A DNA stretch of 43,712 nucleotides from a virus. The notes under the pieces are model-generated. The model made no database searches, was not told where the DNA came from, and was given only the letters and a program-made list of their open reading frames with translations. The stretch is from the IMG/VR virus record IMGVR_UViG_3300025301_000024, positions 1-43,712 of that record; one strand, written 5' to 3'. Both the position numbers and the translations under genes were made by a program. Of the stretch, positions 7,337 to 16,136 are shown in pieces (position 1 is the stretch's first letter; each line of letters opens with the position of its first letter).

Positions 7337-9190
7337 ATGCCGCTGCGTAAATTACAATTCCAGCCGGGGGTCAATAAAGAAGGCACTGAGTACAGTGCAG
7401 GCTCTGGTTGGTTTGATTCCGATAAAATCCGCTTCAGGAAAGGCCGTCCTGAGAAAATAGGCGGCTGGGAGAAGTTTTCTACGAGTGCTTTTCTGGGTGT
7501 TTGCCGGTCGATTCATGATTGGGCTGCACTGAATTCCACAAAGTATTTAGGCATTGGTACGCATCTGAAGTTGTATGCAGCCGAGGGAACGAGTTTCTAT
7601 GATGTGACACCGATCAGATCGACCACCTCCGCAGGAGATGTCACGTTCTCGGCCACCAATGGATCGTCAACCATCACTGCAACGGATTCAGGGCATGGGG
7701 CGGTGGTTAATGATTTTGTGACATTTTCCGGTGCAGCAACTTTGGGCGGCTTGATTACGGCTACGGTGCTGAATCAGGAATACCAGATTGCCACGGTTCC
7801 AAGTACCAGCACCTATACCTTTACAGCTAAAGACACCTCCGATGATGAAGTCACTGCGAATTCCAGTGATTCAGGTAATGGCGGTTCATCTGTGGTTGGT
7901 GCATACCAGATCAATACCGGGCTGAATGCTTATGTGTCCGGCACAGGATGGGGTGCCAATGCGTGGAGTAACGGAACATTCGGCAGTTCCAGCAGCGTTC
8001 TCAGTTCTAACCAGTTGCGTCTGTGGAATCAGGATAATTTTGGCGAAGATTTACTTGCCAATGTTCGTGGTGGTGGGGTGTATTACTGGGATTCCAGTGC
8101 GGGCACCAGCACAAGGGCGGTCGATATCAGTACGCTGAGTGGTGCTTCTGCCACGCCTACCGTGGCGCTGCAAATTATGGTGTCTGACGTGGATCAGCAT
8201 GTCATCTGTTTTGGCGTGAATGATATCGGCTCAAGCACGATTGACCCATTGCTGGTGCGCTGGTCGGATCAAGAATCAGCAGCGGACTGGACACCAACGG
8301 CGATCAATACCGCTGGCGGTGTGCGAATTAACCAAGGCTCGAAAATTATCGGCGCGTTGCAGACCCGACAGGAAATCCTGATCTGGACGGATAATAGTGT
8401 TCATTCCATGCGCTTTGTTGGCTCACCGTTTATTTTTCAGTTTAATTTGTTAAGCCACAACATTTCGATGATCTCCCCGAATGCAGCAGCCAATGCCCGT
8501 GGGAGCGTGTACTTCATGGATCGGGGTGGGTTCTTTGTTTACAACGGCTCGGTTCAGCCGGTGCCTTGTTCGGTCAAAGACCATGTGTTTTCCAATCTTA
8601 ACTTGGGTCAGGCATACAAGGTATATGCGGCAACCAATGTGGATTTTTCTGAAGTCACTTGGTATTACCCGGTAGGAGAAGACAACACCGATATCACCAA
8701 TTATGTGACTTTTAATTATGCTGAGAACGTGTGGTTTGTGGGCACCTTGGTCAGAGGAACATGGATCGAGGCTGGTACAAGGGATTATCCGCTTGCGGCT
8801 TCAGTTATCACCTCCGATGATAATAATTATATCTACAGGCATGAGACCGGTTATGACGATGACGGCTCTGCGATGACGGCCTATATCGAGTCGGGCGATG
8901 TGGAACTGGATGAAGGCGGTAGGCTCATGTTTATGAGCAGGATGATTCCGGATTTCAGGTTCAGTGGTGATACGGGCAGTGCGTCTATGGATGTCACCAT
9001 CAAGGGCAAGCGGTTTCCGCTGGAAAGCCTTTCGACGCTGGCAACAGCGACGGTTACCAGCAGCACCGAGCAGAATTTTTTACGCACCCGAGCGAGGGAG
9101 TCGGTTGTCAGGGTAGAAAGTAGCGGTCTTGGTTATGGCTGGCGCTTGGGTGATTTGCGTTTTGAAATGAGACAGGACGGGAGACGCTGA
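7337..9190 (+). CDS. Virion protein, probable tail/neck component
   Basis: A protein of 617 residues beginning MPLRKLQFQPGVNKEGTEYS, followed by a W-x-D-S-D-K-I-R-F-R-K-G-R-P-E-K-I-G-G-W type stretch. This N-terminal signature marks a widespread environmental-phage structural protein. The middle (about 90-190) is Thr/Ser-rich and Ig-like, and the rest is beta-rich with motifs such as LIWTDNSVHSMRF and MDRGGFFVYNG that suggest propeller-like repeats. In related phages this gene sits among tail and neck genes. It starts two bases after the previous stop and its TGA overlaps the next ATG. The exact role is not assigned. Confidence 0.7.
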   Translation: MPLRKLQFQPGVNKEGTEYSAGSGWFDSDKIRFRKGRPEKIGGWEKFSTSAFLGVCRSIHDWAALNSTKYLGIGTHLKLYAAEGTSFYDVTPIRSTTSAGDVTFSATNGSSTITATDSGHGAVVNDFVTFSGAATLGGLITATVLNQEYQIATVPSTSTYTFTAKDTSDDEVTANSSDSGNGGSSVVGAYQINTGLNAYVSGTGWGANAWSNGTFGSSSSVLSSNQLRLWNQDNFGEDLLANVRGGGVYYWDSSAGTSTRAVDISTLSGASATPTVALQIMVSDVDQHVICFGVNDIGSSTIDPLLVRWSDQESAADWTPTAINTAGGVRINQGSKIIGALQTRQEILIWTDNSVHSMRFVGSPFIFQFNLLSHNISMISPNAAANARGSVYFMDRGGFFVYNGSVQPVPCSVKDHVFSNLNLGQAYKVYAATNVDFSEVTWYYPVGEDNTDITNYVTFNYAENVWFVGTLVRGTWIEAGTRDYPLAASVITSDDNNYIYRHETGYDDDGSAMTAYIESGDVELDEGGRLMFMSRMIPDFRFSGDTGSASMDVTIKGKRFPLESLSTLATATVTSSTEQNFLRTRARESVVRVESSGLGYGWRLGDLRFEMRQDGRR

Positions 9191-9387
9191 TGGCATCGCT
9201 TAGAACTAACCCTTTGCCGTCGCCCAGCGAGGAATATGACAGCGAGAACGAGCAGACAATGCGTAGAACCGTGGAGTTTGCGTTGCAGAATATAGAGAAC
9301 GATGTGTTGTTAGCCAAGACTCAGGCCGATAAGGATGGTTCCTTGGCGATGCGACGGTTTCAGTTCTTGTTGATGGGAGCCTCGTGA
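9190..9387 (+). CDS. Small conserved phage protein
   Basis: A 65-residue charged, mostly helical protein (SEEYDSENEQTMRRTVEF, IENDVLLAKTQ) with no membrane segment. It overlaps the gene before it by one base and the gene after it by four bases. It lies in a fixed pair with the following beta-rich small protein, so it is probably part of the virion or its assembly. I do not recognise a family function. Confidence 0.6.
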   Translation: MASLRTNPLPSPSEEYDSENEQTMRRTVEFALQNIENDVLLAKTQADKDGSLAMRRFQFLLMGAS

Positions 9388-9713
9388 GTGACATCATTAA
9401 AGTCCTCGGTCAGTTGGATTGTGCGGCTACAACGCAGGAGACTCTGTATACGGTCCCAGACCTCACCCAGACCACGGTTAGTTCGTTTCTCGCCTGCAAC
9501 CGGACAGGAAGCGCGATTACATTCAGACTTCGGATAAATGTTGCCGGGGCTGGGGACAATGACAAACAGTTTCTTTATTATGATAAGTCTGTTGCAGCAA
9601 ACACGACATTTACAGCGGTTATTGGTATGTGTTTAGGACAGGCAGATGTGGTTAAGACTTATGCGAGTGCTGTAGATATGACTTTTACTTTATTTGGTGT
9701 TGAGACTAAATAG
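9384..9713 (+). CDS. Small beta-rich virion protein
   Basis: A 109-residue protein starting at GTG (GTGA overlap with the previous stop). The sequence is beta-rich with the pattern TLYTVPDLTQTTVSSFLACNR, then FRLRINVAG, LYYDKSVAANTTF and TFTLFGVETK. I know this layout from small accessory virion proteins in many tailed phages. Likely an exposed decoration or tail accessory protein; the place in the particle cannot be told from sequence. Confidence 0.6.
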   Translation: MSDIIKVLGQLDCAATTQETLYTVPDLTQTTVSSFLACNRTGSAITFRLRINVAGAGDNDKQFLYYDKSVAANTTFTAVIGMCLGQADVVKTYASAVDMTFTLFGVETK

Positions 9714-9721
9714 GATTGATG

Positions 9722-11806
9722 ATGAATAATTACGCACCCTTACAGGGAGTGGCTCAGGATTTAGCCAAGCATGGTCGGTATGGAGATTCCATGCTGGTTC
9801 ACATGAACCCGATTGAGGTTCAGGGTATTGCGGCGTTATCTCCTACAGGTCAACTGACCACCAATCCAGTGACAGGCCAGCAGGAGGCTTTTCTGCCGTT
9901 TCTGATCCCGATGTTAGCCAGTTGGGGCGGCACTGCGCTTGGGCTTGGGGCTATGGGAACCAGTCTGCTTGGAGCCGGTTTAACCACATTGGCTACTGGA
10001 GATTTTAAGAAAGGTTTGCTGTCCGGCATTTTGGGTGGTGTCGGGGGTAAGATTTTTGGCGCTGGAGCACCAGATGTTGTGGCTGAACAAGGTTTAGCTA
10101 GTGCAGGGGAAGGAATAACTAAAATGGGATTTGATCCTTCTGCAACAACTTTTGATGTTACAGGTCTTAGTGCAAGCAAGGCATCAGGATTGGGAGACTT
10201 GTTAACAAAGCAAGCAGGATATCAACAGACTTTGGCTGATTTGAGCACGGCTGCGCCAGCGACTTTTGGGGAAAAACTGATTGCTCCATTTGCTGGTGGG
10301 AAAGAATCGTTGGCGGCGATGGGGACGGAGTTAATGAAGCCCTCATCATTGCTTGGTTTGGGGGTGGCGGGCGGATCGCTTGCTGAGATGGATCGACAGG
10401 AAGCTATGGCTCGTGCGGCTGGGGAAAGAGGGCTAGAAGACGAAGAAGAGCGCAGGAAGTGGGAAGGAATTATGGAGGAAGGATTCCAGCAAAGCAGGGC
10501 TGATTATCCTTATGCTTCGTATGCTGCGAATCGAGGCGGGATTATTTCTATCAATCCAGCGAACTACGCCAGACGGCGCAATGGATTTAATACGCTAGGT
10601 GCTGCCCCTGTTCAGATGCAGGGTGGTGGTGAAACAGCGGCATTTCGCCAAGCAAGAATTCGTGGTCCCAGAACCATTACCCCGGAAGAACTGGCTGTGG
10701 CAGGACGCCCCGGATTCGGGCCTGAGATTACATATTTCCAACCCAGAAGGGTTGGCGTTACTGATGCTGATGTTGGTGCTGGCGCTGGCGCAGAATTACC
10801 GGCTGATATTGATCTTTCCAGTCTCTCTGGTTTTTATGGCACAGGATATGGGAATTTGTTTGGAAATTATAATATTCCTTTACAGCCATCTCCTGTATCT
10901 GATGCAAGGAGTCTGATCGAGCGGGATTATGGAGATAACGGAACCATCAGTGATGAAGCAGCAGAAGTTGCTACTGATACTGCTGTTGATTATGTGACAG
11001 GCACGGCTCCAGTAATAACACCTCCATCACCTTCCGGTTCGCTGGAAGAAATTCTTGCTGAAATACAACGGCCTACTCTAGCCCCTCCGCCACCACCTCC
11101 ACCGGCAGCGGCGCCACCGACACCGGCAGGGCCACCACCGACGCAGGCAGCGGCACCCCCGGCAGCGACACCACCTCCACCGGCAGCGACACCACCTCCA
11201 CAACAGGTGGAATCCCCAATACCTCCGGAAAATCAGCAGGCAGCCGCCGCATACTTAGCGGAGTGGACACCTGAACAACAAGCAGAGTTAGAGGCAGCAC
11301 TTGCAGCACTTGGAAGATCAGGATTTCAAAAGGGCGGGCCTACCGATATTCCAGTCGGACCAGAACAAGAAGCGCCTGTTGATAATGCGGCTATGGATCA
11401 GCTTATAGATCAAACAGCGATGGCTATTCTGGGTCAATTGCCTCCAGAGCAGGCTGAAATAATTATCACTCAGTTTATAAATGAATTCGGCGAAGAGGTT
11501 TTTCAGATGCTGCGTGAGCAGGTACTTCAGAGCGTGACGGGACCGGGTGCCCAGACTCAAGGCATGGTTCAAGGTCAGGGGGGAGGAATGGATGACCAAG
11601 TGCCGGGTATGATCGGTAATCAGCAGCCGGTGGCGGTATCGCCGGGGGAGTTCATAGTCCCGGCTGACGTGGTGTCAGGTCTTGGGGACGGCAGTTCCGA
11701 TGCAGGTGCGGACAAACTTGATACCATGATGGATCAAGTCAGGATGGCAAAAACCGGCGGTATTATGCAGCCTAAGCGCATCAGCAATACGGTTCTCCCG
11801 ATATGA
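9722..11806 (+). CDS. Virion protein with proline-rich linker and conserved phage C-terminus
   Basis: About 694 residues; ATG at 9722 chosen because AGGA lies six bases upstream (ATG at 9719 is also possible). Residues about 55-115 are Gly-rich and hydrophobic (FLIPMLASWGGTALGLGAMG). Residues about 450-505 are a Pro/Ala linker with runs of prolines. WTPEQQAELEAALAAL near residue 520 echoes the WTPEQ repeats of the protein at 6057-7334. The C-terminus carries VAVSPGEFIVPADVVSGLGDGSSDAGADKLDTMM, split here only by description, a motif repeatedly found at the ends of large phage tail or internal proteins. Its stop overlaps the next start. Probably a tail or ejected internal protein. Confidence 0.65.
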   Translation: MNNYAPLQGVAQDLAKHGRYGDSMLVHMNPIEVQGIAALSPTGQLTTNPVTGQQEAFLPFLIPMLASWGGTALGLGAMGTSLLGAGLTTLATGDFKKGLLSGILGGVGGKIFGAGAPDVVAEQGLASAGEGITKMGFDPSATTFDVTGLSASKASGLGDLLTKQAGYQQTLADLSTAAPATFGEKLIAPFAGGKESLAAMGTELMKPSSLLGLGVAGGSLAEMDRQEAMARAAGERGLEDEEERRKWEGIMEEGFQQSRADYPYASYAANRGGIISINPANYARRRNGFNTLGAAPVQMQGGGETAAFRQARIRGPRTITPEELAVAGRPGFGPEITYFQPRRVGVTDADVGAGAGAELPADIDLSSLSGFYGTGYGNLFGNYNIPLQPSPVSDARSLIERDYGDNGTISDEAAEVATDTAVDYVTGTAPVITPPSPSGSLEEILAEIQRPTLAPPPPPPPAAAPPTPAGPPPTQAAAPPAATPPPPAATPPPQQVESPIPPENQQAAAAYLAEWTPEQQAELEAALAALGRSGFQKGGPTDIPVGPEQEAPVDNAAMDQLIDQTAMAILGQLPPEQAEIIITQFINEFGEEVFQMLREQVLQSVTGPGAQTQGMVQGQGGGMDDQVPGMIGNQQPVAVSPGEFIVPADVVSGLGDGSSDAGADKLDTMMDQVRMAKTGGIMQPKRISNTVLPI

Positions 11807-12321
11807 ATGAAGTGGCGCAAAAATTGGAGATTGAACCACGGGATATTCCTCGGGAACCTCGGGTCAAGCCGAAAAATGCCCCTCGTGAAATAACCCACAC
11901 CATCACGTTAGTTCCGTCTAATTATATATATCCGTTGTGGTTTGATGTGCGGGATCATCTGGGTCGGGCTGTTGAAAGATCGAATGGACGTTGGAGTTTG
12001 GAATCCCTTTACGCGGCTATTGCAAACGAGCATCAACATTTATGGCTGGCTTTCGACAAGGACAATCAGATTGATGGGGCAGGAACAACGGAGTTTGTGG
12101 ATTATCCTTGCAAGCGGATGTTGGCGGTGCAATTTTTGGGTGGCTCAAAGTTTAACGACTGGTGTTGGGACATGATGGATCGCTTTAATAGCTGGGCAAC
12201 TGATAACGGTTGCCAAGGTATTGAAGTGACCGGCAGGGCTGGTTTTGGCAAATGGTTGAAGCAGGATGGTTATCATCGTGTTTACACGGTTTATGAAAAG
12301 AGGTTGAATAATCATGGGTAA
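11803..12321 (+). CDS. GNAT-like phage protein (T7 gp13-like candidate)
   Basis: A 172-residue protein. After a Pro/Arg-rich N-terminus, residues about 30-165 follow the order of a GNAT acyltransferase fold: a helix pair (LWFDVRDHLGRAVE), a strand (HLWLAFDK), the central strand region (MLAVQFLGG) and a late helix with GFGKWLKQDGYHRVYTVYEK, which resembles the end of GNAT folds. In T7-like phages a GNAT-like core protein (gp13) is encoded just before the other internal virion genes, matching the position here. The pyrophosphate-binding motif is not clear, so activity is doubtful. Confidence 0.55.
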   Translation: MNEVAQKLEIEPRDIPREPRVKPKNAPREITHTITLVPSNYIYPLWFDVRDHLGRAVERSNGRWSLESLYAAIANEHQHLWLAFDKDNQIDGAGTTEFVDYPCKRMLAVQFLGGSKFNDWCWDMMDRFNSWATDNGCQGIEVTGRAGFGKWLKQDGYHRVYTVYEKRLNNHG

Positions 12322-14026
12322 AGGCGGCGGCGGTCCACCTCCTACACAGGAGATGACAACTCAAACAAGTCGAATTCCTGAATTCGCTGAACCTTATTTT
12401 CAGGAGATGATGGGTCGGGCGGCGTATGAAACGACGCGGCCTTATCAAGCGTATCCGGGGGAAAGACTCGCGGATTTCACCGCAGCGGAACGCGCCGGTC
12501 AGGCGGGCATGGCCGAAATGGCGGCTGCTGGGGCACCTCCAGAGATGGGCATGGCTTCGGATATTGCATCGCAAGTCGGTTATGGGCCGCAGATGTCGGC
12601 AATGCAGGTTGCCCAAGGGTTTCAGCCGCAGCAGGTTCGATCCGGTTACATGGCGGCGGATATTGATCCCGGTTATACCGCAGGTCAGTTGGGTCAGGGC
12701 TATCAGGCCGGTCAGCGGGACATGGGCTATCAGGCCGGTCAGTTTGACCCCGGTTATGCAGCCCGTGAACTAGGTCAGGACTATACCGCCAGAGAATTAG
12801 AGGCGCAGTACACCGGGACAGGCGCACCTGCTGGGGCGCAGTTTGGTCCGGGGTTTGATCCCCGTTCCGTAACTGATGAAGGTGTTATTGAGCGGTACAT
12901 GGACCCGTTTCAGCGATTGGTAACCGATATTGAAAAGCGGGAGGCGCAGCGTCAATCGGATATTCAAGCGTCTGGTACGGCACAGCAGGCGGCACAGGCC
13001 GGGGGTTTGGGTGGCTACCGGGAGGCCATCATGCAGGCCGAACGCGAGCGCAATCTTGCGCAACAGATGGGTGATATCGAAGCGCGTGGAGGACAGGCGG
13101 CCTTTCAACAGGCCCAGCAAGCCTTTGAGGCGGACAGGGCTGCGAGATTGCAGGCCGGTCAATTAGGCTTGCAGACAGGTCAAGCAAGGGAGCAGGCTCT
13201 GCAACAGGCAGAGCAAATGCGCCAAGCAGCGTTTGGCACGTCCGAGGCGGCTCGTCAAGCACAGCAGCAGATGCAAACGGCGGCTTATCAGGCCGGGGAG
13301 CAGGCGAGACAGCAAGCCGGAGCGATGGGGCTTACCTCTCAACAGCAAGAAGATGCTGCTCGTCAGGCGGAGGAACAGTTTGGTCAGGCGCAATTTGCTC
13401 AGAATGAGCAGATGCGACAAGCCGAACAACAGGCCAATCAGGCTGCATATCAGGCTCAAGAGGAAGCGAGGCGGGAGGCTGGCCGACTCGGGTTATCGGC
13501 GCAGGAGATTCAGGAGCGGGGCCGTCAGGCTGCCAATCAGGCGTATATGGAAGCCCAGCGGTTTAACGTGGAGCAGGGTTACAGGCAGGCTCAGTTGGGC
13601 ATGGCCGGTTTGGGCGAGGATCGTGCAGTTCGGCAGCAGCGGTTGGAGGCGGCTCAACAGTTGGGCCAGTTTGGCGGCCAGCAGCAGCGTATGGCGTATG
13701 AGCGAATCCGTAATTTGCAGGCAATGGGTCAGGGGCAGCGTGAATTGGCCCAGCGTGGTTTGGATATTGGTTATCAGGATTTCCTGCGACAACGTGGGTA
13801 TCCGCGAGAACAGTTGAGTTATTTGAGTAACCTGATTCAAGGGTTGCCATTAGCCCCAATGGGGCAACAAACACAAACCACGTATGGTGGCCCAACCGGG
13901 ATACAGCAAGCATTAGGTGCTGGGCTGGGTGGGGTAGGTTTGTATAACCAATTTCGTGGCGCTGGTGGTGGCCGCATTCCGGGGGTTACAGGTATTGGTT
14001 TGCATAGAGCGTTGAGGGCGGCCTGA
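12314..14026 (+). CDS. Gln/Ala-rich internal virion protein candidate
   Basis: 570 residues. The N-terminus (PYFQEMMGRAAYE, PGERLADFTAAERAGQAGM) and C-terminus (LDIGYQDFLRQRGYPREQLSYLSNLIQG) are recognisable ends of a common environmental-phage structural protein. Between them are tandem short repeats of GYQAGQ/GYTAGQ type (residues about 110-165) and a long Gln/Ala/Arg-rich alpha-helical region (about 210-480) with little else, consistent with a coiled or ejected protein. It overlaps both neighbours by a few bases. In T7-like phages such Gln/Ala-rich proteins form the ejected internal core; that role is inferred. Confidence 0.65.
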   Translation: MGKGGGGPPPTQEMTTQTSRIPEFAEPYFQEMMGRAAYETTRPYQAYPGERLADFTAAERAGQAGMAEMAAAGAPPEMGMASDIASQVGYGPQMSAMQVAQGFQPQQVRSGYMAADIDPGYTAGQLGQGYQAGQRDMGYQAGQFDPGYAARELGQDYTARELEAQYTGTGAPAGAQFGPGFDPRSVTDEGVIERYMDPFQRLVTDIEKREAQRQSDIQASGTAQQAAQAGGLGGYREAIMQAERERNLAQQMGDIEARGGQAAFQQAQQAFEADRAARLQAGQLGLQTGQAREQALQQAEQMRQAAFGTSEAARQAQQQMQTAAYQAGEQARQQAGAMGLTSQQQEDAARQAEEQFGQAQFAQNEQMRQAEQQANQAAYQAQEEARREAGRLGLSAQEIQERGRQAANQAYMEAQRFNVEQGYRQAQLGMAGLGEDRAVRQQRLEAAQQLGQFGGQQQRMAYERIRNLQAMGQGQRELAQRGLDIGYQDFLRQRGYPREQLSYLSNLIQGLPLAPMGQQTQTTYGGPTGIQQALGAGLGGVGLYNQFRGAGGGRIPGVTGIGLHRALRAA

Positions 14027-16134
14027 TGAATATTTTACAACAGGAAGATATGGTCAAGGGTCTTCCTGATGAAGCATTGATGCAGGAAGCGGAACAACCC
14101 AGCGGGCAATTACCTCAATACCTGTTGATTTCCGAGGTTCAGCGCAGGGCTGATATGCGTAAACGGTATCAACAGCAAATGCAGGAAGCAGAGCCGACCG
14201 TGGCCGAGCAGGTTTTACAGGAAGGCATTGCTGGTTTAGCTCCGCCACCTGAGCCAATGCAACAAGCCATGAATGGCGGTCAACCGCCAATGCAACCGCC
14301 AATGAATGGTGCTCCTCAACAGATGCCTCCGGGAATGCCTCTACAGATGAATGGCGCTCCTCAACAGATGCCTCCGGGGATGAATGGCGGTTTTCCACCA
14401 CAATTTGAGACTCAAATGGCCTATCAGGGTGGTGTTGTAAGGATGAATGAAGGTAGTACGGTGGAACCTCCAAGGATGCTCCCGCTGATGAATGAAGAGG
14501 AAAAAAAGAAAAAAATAGCAGAAGCGATTGCTTTAGGAGCTACGGTAGAGCAAATAGGAAGTTTAAGCAGAGGCGCTTTTCGACCAACATTGATAGCTAT
14601 GGGCTATGATCTTACTCCTGATGATTCTATTTCGGCAGGTGAGATGGCATCAATAGATGCTGCTCGTGATAATTTAGTTACAGAAATGCCTCCACAAATT
14701 GGGGCAGTTGCTGAGATTGGTCAATCGAATCAGTACGAGCCGGGACCTTACGCTAAAACTCAAAAAGAATTTTTAGAAAGATGGGAGAGCCGCCCCGGAG
14801 CGCCAACACCGAGAGAAATTGATTTGGGTGAGATTCCTCTGGATTGGCTGTCCAGAGGGGGAAGAGGGTCTTACGCTTCGCTAGGGTCTATGTTTGATCC
14901 CAGTAGAGTAAAAGGATTGATTGCAACTGCGGAAGCTGCGGTCGATCCATCATTTGTTGTTGCGGCGGAGCAGCCAAAAATTGGAGGTAACTTGGTAGAT
15001 ACGGAGGGCAAACCAAAGGGTGCGATAATTGAAGATGCGCTTTCACTAATTGATACGTCTAGTTTTCCTAAACGCAGGGGGAAGCCTGAAACACTTTCTT
15101 CGGAATTTACGCAATTAAAGGGTGCTTCAGAAGAGTCAATTTCATTGGATGAACAAAGAGCAAATATAGCCAAGCAAAATGCGTTGCGGGATGAAATGTT
15201 GAAGGAGGAAGCTGCTGGGGAAAATGGAGCGCCTGTATTGACTGAAAATGATATTGCACAACTTATATCAGGTAACCCTGATTCTCAAGATATGACTCTT
15301 TTAGCACCTGAGATTCTTGCTGCGCAAGAAGAAGATCGGCAGCAGAATGCCGCCAATGTTGCCATTGCAAATAAGAGGAAAATGGCTGCCGCTAAAGCTG
15401 ATGAGGATAAAGAAATTTCTCGGAGCAGTTTATTGAAAGCGTTAGGAGCATTAAAAAATAGAAAATCATCGATAGTGGATTATTCAGAATTGATAAAAAG
15501 TGGTGATGAACAAGCAAGGCAAGATGCTTTTTCTCAGATGCTGGTTAACCTTGGGGCTGGCATTGCTGCCGGTGATATGGCTCAGGGGTTAAGGGACGCC
15601 GGAGAAGCTGTTGCAAAGACCAGAGGTAAGCAACGCGAATTGAGACAAGCTATGGAATTGGCGCAATTAAAGGGTGCTTCAGAGGCTGAAAAAGCTGACT
15701 TGGCGATGGAGCTTAGTATTATTGAAGCCCAATTAGGGGGGCTTCCTCCAGCAGCAGCCGCGATAACGCCATCTGAATTACAAAAAACATTGGCAGATAT
15801 GAATATTTTGAAGTCTCGGAATGAGGAAAATACGGATCATTATAAATACTTGGAGTCCAGAGTCGCCACTTTAACTAATCCTTCGGTGCAAAATGTTGTG
15901 GGTCCGGTTTTAATTAAAATGAAAGAGGTAGGTATGGATGGTCTCGATAAGGGTGAAAAAGATATTGTCAATAAATATTTTTCGGCTAATGATCTTGAAC
16001 TAATATTAGAAACTCTTAGGAATCAGCCAAGAGAGGATGAAAGCGATGGCGGATTGCTTGCTGGCCTTGCACCCGCGCAGGCAAGCGGTGGCTTAGTGAA
16101 AGCGGCTGACGGGGTTTATCGGAGTGCGGGTTAA
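14026..16134 (+). CDS. Internal virion protein candidate carrying an inserted HTH-like module
   Basis: 702 residues. The N-terminus (QQEDMVKGLPDEALMQEAEQ, EVQRRADMRKRYQ, TVAEQVLQEGIAGL) is a known start of structural proteins in this gene neighbourhood. Residues about 80-130 are Met/Pro/Gln repeats (GAPQQMPPGM). Residues 157-198 hold a Lys-rich, helix-turn-helix-like module (AEAIALGATVEQIG, FRPTLIAMGYDL) that is nearly duplicated, even in DNA, at the C-terminus of the gene at 35827-36489. The rest is helical and charged, ending with an Ala/Gly tail. It starts at the TGATG junction with the previous gene. Confidence 0.65.
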   Translation: MNILQQEDMVKGLPDEALMQEAEQPSGQLPQYLLISEVQRRADMRKRYQQQMQEAEPTVAEQVLQEGIAGLAPPPEPMQQAMNGGQPPMQPPMNGAPQQMPPGMPLQMNGAPQQMPPGMNGGFPPQFETQMAYQGGVVRMNEGSTVEPPRMLPLMNEEEKKKKIAEAIALGATVEQIGSLSRGAFRPTLIAMGYDLTPDDSISAGEMASIDAARDNLVTEMPPQIGAVAEIGQSNQYEPGPYAKTQKEFLERWESRPGAPTPREIDLGEIPLDWLSRGGRGSYASLGSMFDPSRVKGLIATAEAAVDPSFVVAAEQPKIGGNLVDTEGKPKGAIIEDALSLIDTSSFPKRRGKPETLSSEFTQLKGASEESISLDEQRANIAKQNALRDEMLKEEAAGENGAPVLTENDIAQLISGNPDSQDMTLLAPEILAAQEEDRQQNAANVAIANKRKMAAAKADEDKEISRSSLLKALGALKNRKSSIVDYSELIKSGDEQARQDAFSQMLVNLGAGIAAGDMAQGLRDAGEAVAKTRGKQRELRQAMELAQLKGASEAEKADLAMELSIIEAQLGGLPPAAAAITPSELQKTLADMNILKSRNEENTDHYKYLESRVATLTNPSVQNVVGPVLIKMKEVGMDGLDKGEKDIVNKYFSANDLELILETLRNQPREDESDGGLLAGLAPAQASGGLVKAADGVYRSAG
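14497..14622 (+). repeat. 126-bp coding module, copy A (mate at 35830-35955, inverted)
   Basis: Encodes 42 residues starting EEKKKKIAEAIA. Aligned codon by codon with the reverse complement of 35830-35955, about 104 of 126 bases match by hand count, with 49 of the first 51 identical. Both copies are read in frame by their host genes. Confidence 0.9.
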
Positions 16135-16136
16135 TC

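Noticed and set aside
11073-11309. Antisense Val/Leu/Pro-rich frame
   Set aside because: It is the shadow of the proline-rich linker of the virion protein.
12426-13817. Arg/Ser-rich alternative frames in the Gln/Ala-rich virion gene
   Set aside because: They result from shifting the CAG/GCN codon bias of the true frame.
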